A stretch of DNA of 64,000 nucleotides from Bradyrhizobium erythrophlei (GTDB taxonomy: Bacteria; Pseudomonadota; Alphaproteobacteria; Rhizobiales; Xanthobacteraceae), in contig NZ_LT670817.1 of assembly GCF_900129425.1 (NCBI RefSeq), forward strand, positions 868,001 through 932,000. The letters run 5' to 3'. The notes under the pieces were generated by a model, which was not told where the DNA came from, searched no databases, and was given only the letters and a program-made list of their open reading frames with translations. This document shows, piece by piece, positions 62,498 through 64,000 of this stretch. The first letter of the stretch is position 1; every line of letters begins with the position of its first letter. The position numbers and the translations under genes were made by a program.

Positions 62498-64000
62498 TCA
62501 TCCGTCGGCCATTTCGCGCGCCCCGCCCAGCAGCTTGACGTTGAGCTTGCCACCCGCGAACAGCATATCGTCGAGCGCTTCGCCGATGTCGCCGGGTTCG
62601 ACGGTTGTACCGCCATCGCGGGTAATGCTTGCCTGTGCGATGCGCCGCATCAGTTCCTTGATGAAAGCGGCGCTGACGCCCTTGGTCCGCTGCGCGGCCT
62701 CCTCCACGACGGCATCGCCGAGCGGCAGACCCGTGCCATAAAGCTGGACGAGCTTTCTGCGGCCGATGTCGTCTGGAAGCGGCACCTCGATCGCCTGGTC
62801 GATGCGGCCGGGGCGGCCCGCCAGGGCGCCCTCGAGCTGCTCCGGCCGGTTGGTGGTGAGGATGAAAAGGATATCCGCGTCCTGCTTCAGTCCATCCATT
62901 TCGTTGAGCAGGGCGTTGAGCAACGATTCTTCGCAAGCCCCCATCTCGTCGCGATCGCGCGCAATGAGATCGACGTCCTCGATCACGACCATCGCCGGCT
63001 GCAGAAGACGGGCGAGACTCATGTATTGGGCGAGCAATGCGACCTGCGCGGCGGTAATGATCAGCGTGGTGTGACCGGGCAGGTTGCTCGCCAGATACCG
63101 GATGGTGTGGGTCTTGCCGGTTCCGGGCGGTCCGTAAAGCAGGATGCCCTTGCGGGTCGATTGCCCCAGCCGGCGCAGCTGCGGGCGGCTCCCGACAAAG
63201 CTCACGACGTTGCGGTCCAGCAGCTTCAGCGTGGCTTCGGGCAGGATCACGTCCTCGCGTTGAACCGGCGGCAATTTGTGGACCATGACGCCTTTCGAGC
63301 GTCCCCGGTAATCATCGTCGCCATCGAGCGACAATATCTTGCCGCGATAGGAGCGCGCTGCGTTGACCGCGCCCTCCAGCTCGGAGAAACAGCGTTGCAC
63401 GAACTCCGCGCCGTCAGCGCCGGCAGGCACGGCGATCTCGATGCGGGTCCCAGGCTCGTTCCTGTATTCCCGATGCGAGGAGAGGACGACCGCGTAGCGG
63501 AGGCCGCCGGTTCGGCAGAGCCACAAGCCGTTGACGAGACATTTCACGGGGTCGCTCTCGCCGACATCCACATCCTGATACTGCGCCGGTGCGAGAGCGA
63601 TCGCATTCCGGCCATCTCTGGTCAGGGCGGCGATGTTCACTGTCTCGTAGCGGTATTGCTCGTGGATGCCAAAAAATCGGATCGGTGATGCGAACAGCCT
63701 GTCGATGGCCACCTGAACGTCCGCGCGCATGTGCCCTGGGAACTGGCGCGAGGAGGCGACCAGCTGATCCCGCGGGATGCCGGCGAAATGCCAGTCGAGC
63801 GCTTCGCAGGCATACTCGAACTGCTTCCTGCCGGTGACCTCGGAGAGGTTGTTCGTGATCTGGTGGACGCAGTCATTGCAGACCAGGGTGTCCTTCCCTC
63901 TCAGTGAAAGCCGGTTCTCGCCGGAAAGCGCGCCGCAGAGTTTGCATCTGTCTGGTATTTCGACGCCCTCCGCAGCCGGCTCGCTCGTGATCAGGAGCGG
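62498..64000 (-). CDS. AAA ATPase with N-terminal ClpX-type zinc finger, cut by right edge
   Basis: At least 500 residues; the start lies beyond 64000. The visible N-terminus has CKLCGALSGENR and VCNDCVHQIT (CxxC-x20-CxxC), as in the ClpX zinc finger, a middle domain (about 250 residues) without known family, then an AAA module: GPPGTGKTHT, MVVIEDVDLIA, ILTTNRPEQL, LAGRPGRIDQ (arginine finger) and a small helical lid. FtsH-like AAA but no protease. Likely an unfoldase or remodelling factor. Confidence 0.8.
   Translation of the reverse strand, partial: PLLITSEPAAEGVEIPDRCKLCGALSGENRLSLRGKDTLVCNDCVHQITNNLSEVTGRKQFEYACEALDWHFAGIPRDQLVASSRQFPGHMRADVQVAIDRLFASPIRFFGIHEQYRYETVNIAALTRDGRNAIALAPAQYQDVDVGESDPVKCLVNGLWLCRTGGLRYAVVLSSHREYRNEPGTRIEIAVPAGADGAEFVQRCFSELEGAVNAARSYRGKILSLDGDDDYRGRSKGVMVHKLPPVQREDVILPEATLKLLDRNVVSFVGSRPQLRRLGQSTRKGILLYGPPGTGKTHTIRYLASNLPGHTTLIITAAQVALLAQYMSLARLLQPAMVVIEDVDLIARDRDEMGACEESLLNALLNEMDGLKQDADILFILTTNRPEQLEGALAGRPGRIDQAIEVPLPDDIGRRKLVQLYGTGLPLGDAVVEEAAQRTKGVSAAFIKELMRRIAQASITRDGGTTVEPGDIGEALDDMLFAGGKLNVKLLGGAREMADG

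Overview
The window looks like chromosome of a Bradyrhizobium-type alphaproteobacterium (Nitrobacteraceae). This is inferred from the high-GC coding style, the rhizobial dnaG-rpoD order, a sigma-32 with a clear RpoH box, the sulfite dehydrogenase pair, and abundant intergenic palindromic repeats of the kind common in that genus. Species cannot be fixed from sequence alone.

Layout. 1-4.5 kb: frameshifted IS4-family transposase cut by the left edge, an acyl-CoA synthetase, and an IS481-family element. 4.6-6.4 kb: ArsR regulator with three AHSA1/SRPBCC proteins in one overlapping operon. 6.5-15 kb: LVIVD protein, a small secreted-type protein, then a cargo block (Cys-repeat protein, EmrB/EmrA efflux, isochorismatase-like hydrolase, TetR) bounded by partial copies of its neighbours. 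15-19 kb: N-formylglutamate amidohydrolase, two transglutaminase-like proteins, gamma-glutamylcyclotransferase-like protein, BrnTA. 19-28 kb: dnaG, rpoD, a divergent SDR/AraC pair followed by a second copy of the rpoD tail, a winged-helix plus deoxyribosyltransferase-like protein, DUF4160/DUF2442. 28-33 kb: a large dispersed repeat and a probable RiPP locus (precursor, radical SAM/SPASM maturase, membrane protein). 33-41.5 kb: housekeeping genes (MltB-like, SDR, LysE, diguanylate cyclase, amidase, rpoH, rluD) with many repeats and a 22-residue Lys/Ala protein. 41.7-49.25 kb: a decayed genomic island starting at tRNA-Glu(CTC) and ending at a 29-nt tRNA remnant; it carries a broken integrase, a PD-(D/E)xK protein, a histone-like protein, a lipoprotein and a HEPN-like protein. 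49.25-53.6 kb: CUT1-type ABC importer. 54-59.5 kb: RND efflux pair, flanked by a partial copy of a neighbouring membrane-protein gene. 59.6-64 kb: MBL-fold protein, sorAB-like sulfite dehydrogenase, and a zinc-finger AAA ATPase cut by the right edge.

Working together. The most interesting candidate system is the RiPP locus: the precursor ends in three aromatic-X-Asn triplets (FFN, FHN, WRN), the type of site that cyclophane-forming maturases crosslink. Next are the HEPN and PD-(D/E)xK cargo of the tRNA-Glu island, and the TetR circuit, in which three near-identical operator/leader segments control efflux, the hydrolase and tetR itself, two of them looking like remnants of deleted tetR genes. 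A recurring theme is structural: three accessory modules (efflux/TetR block, SDR/AraC, RND) each sit beside a truncated, nearly identical copy of a flanking resident gene, pointing to a common duplication or insertion process.
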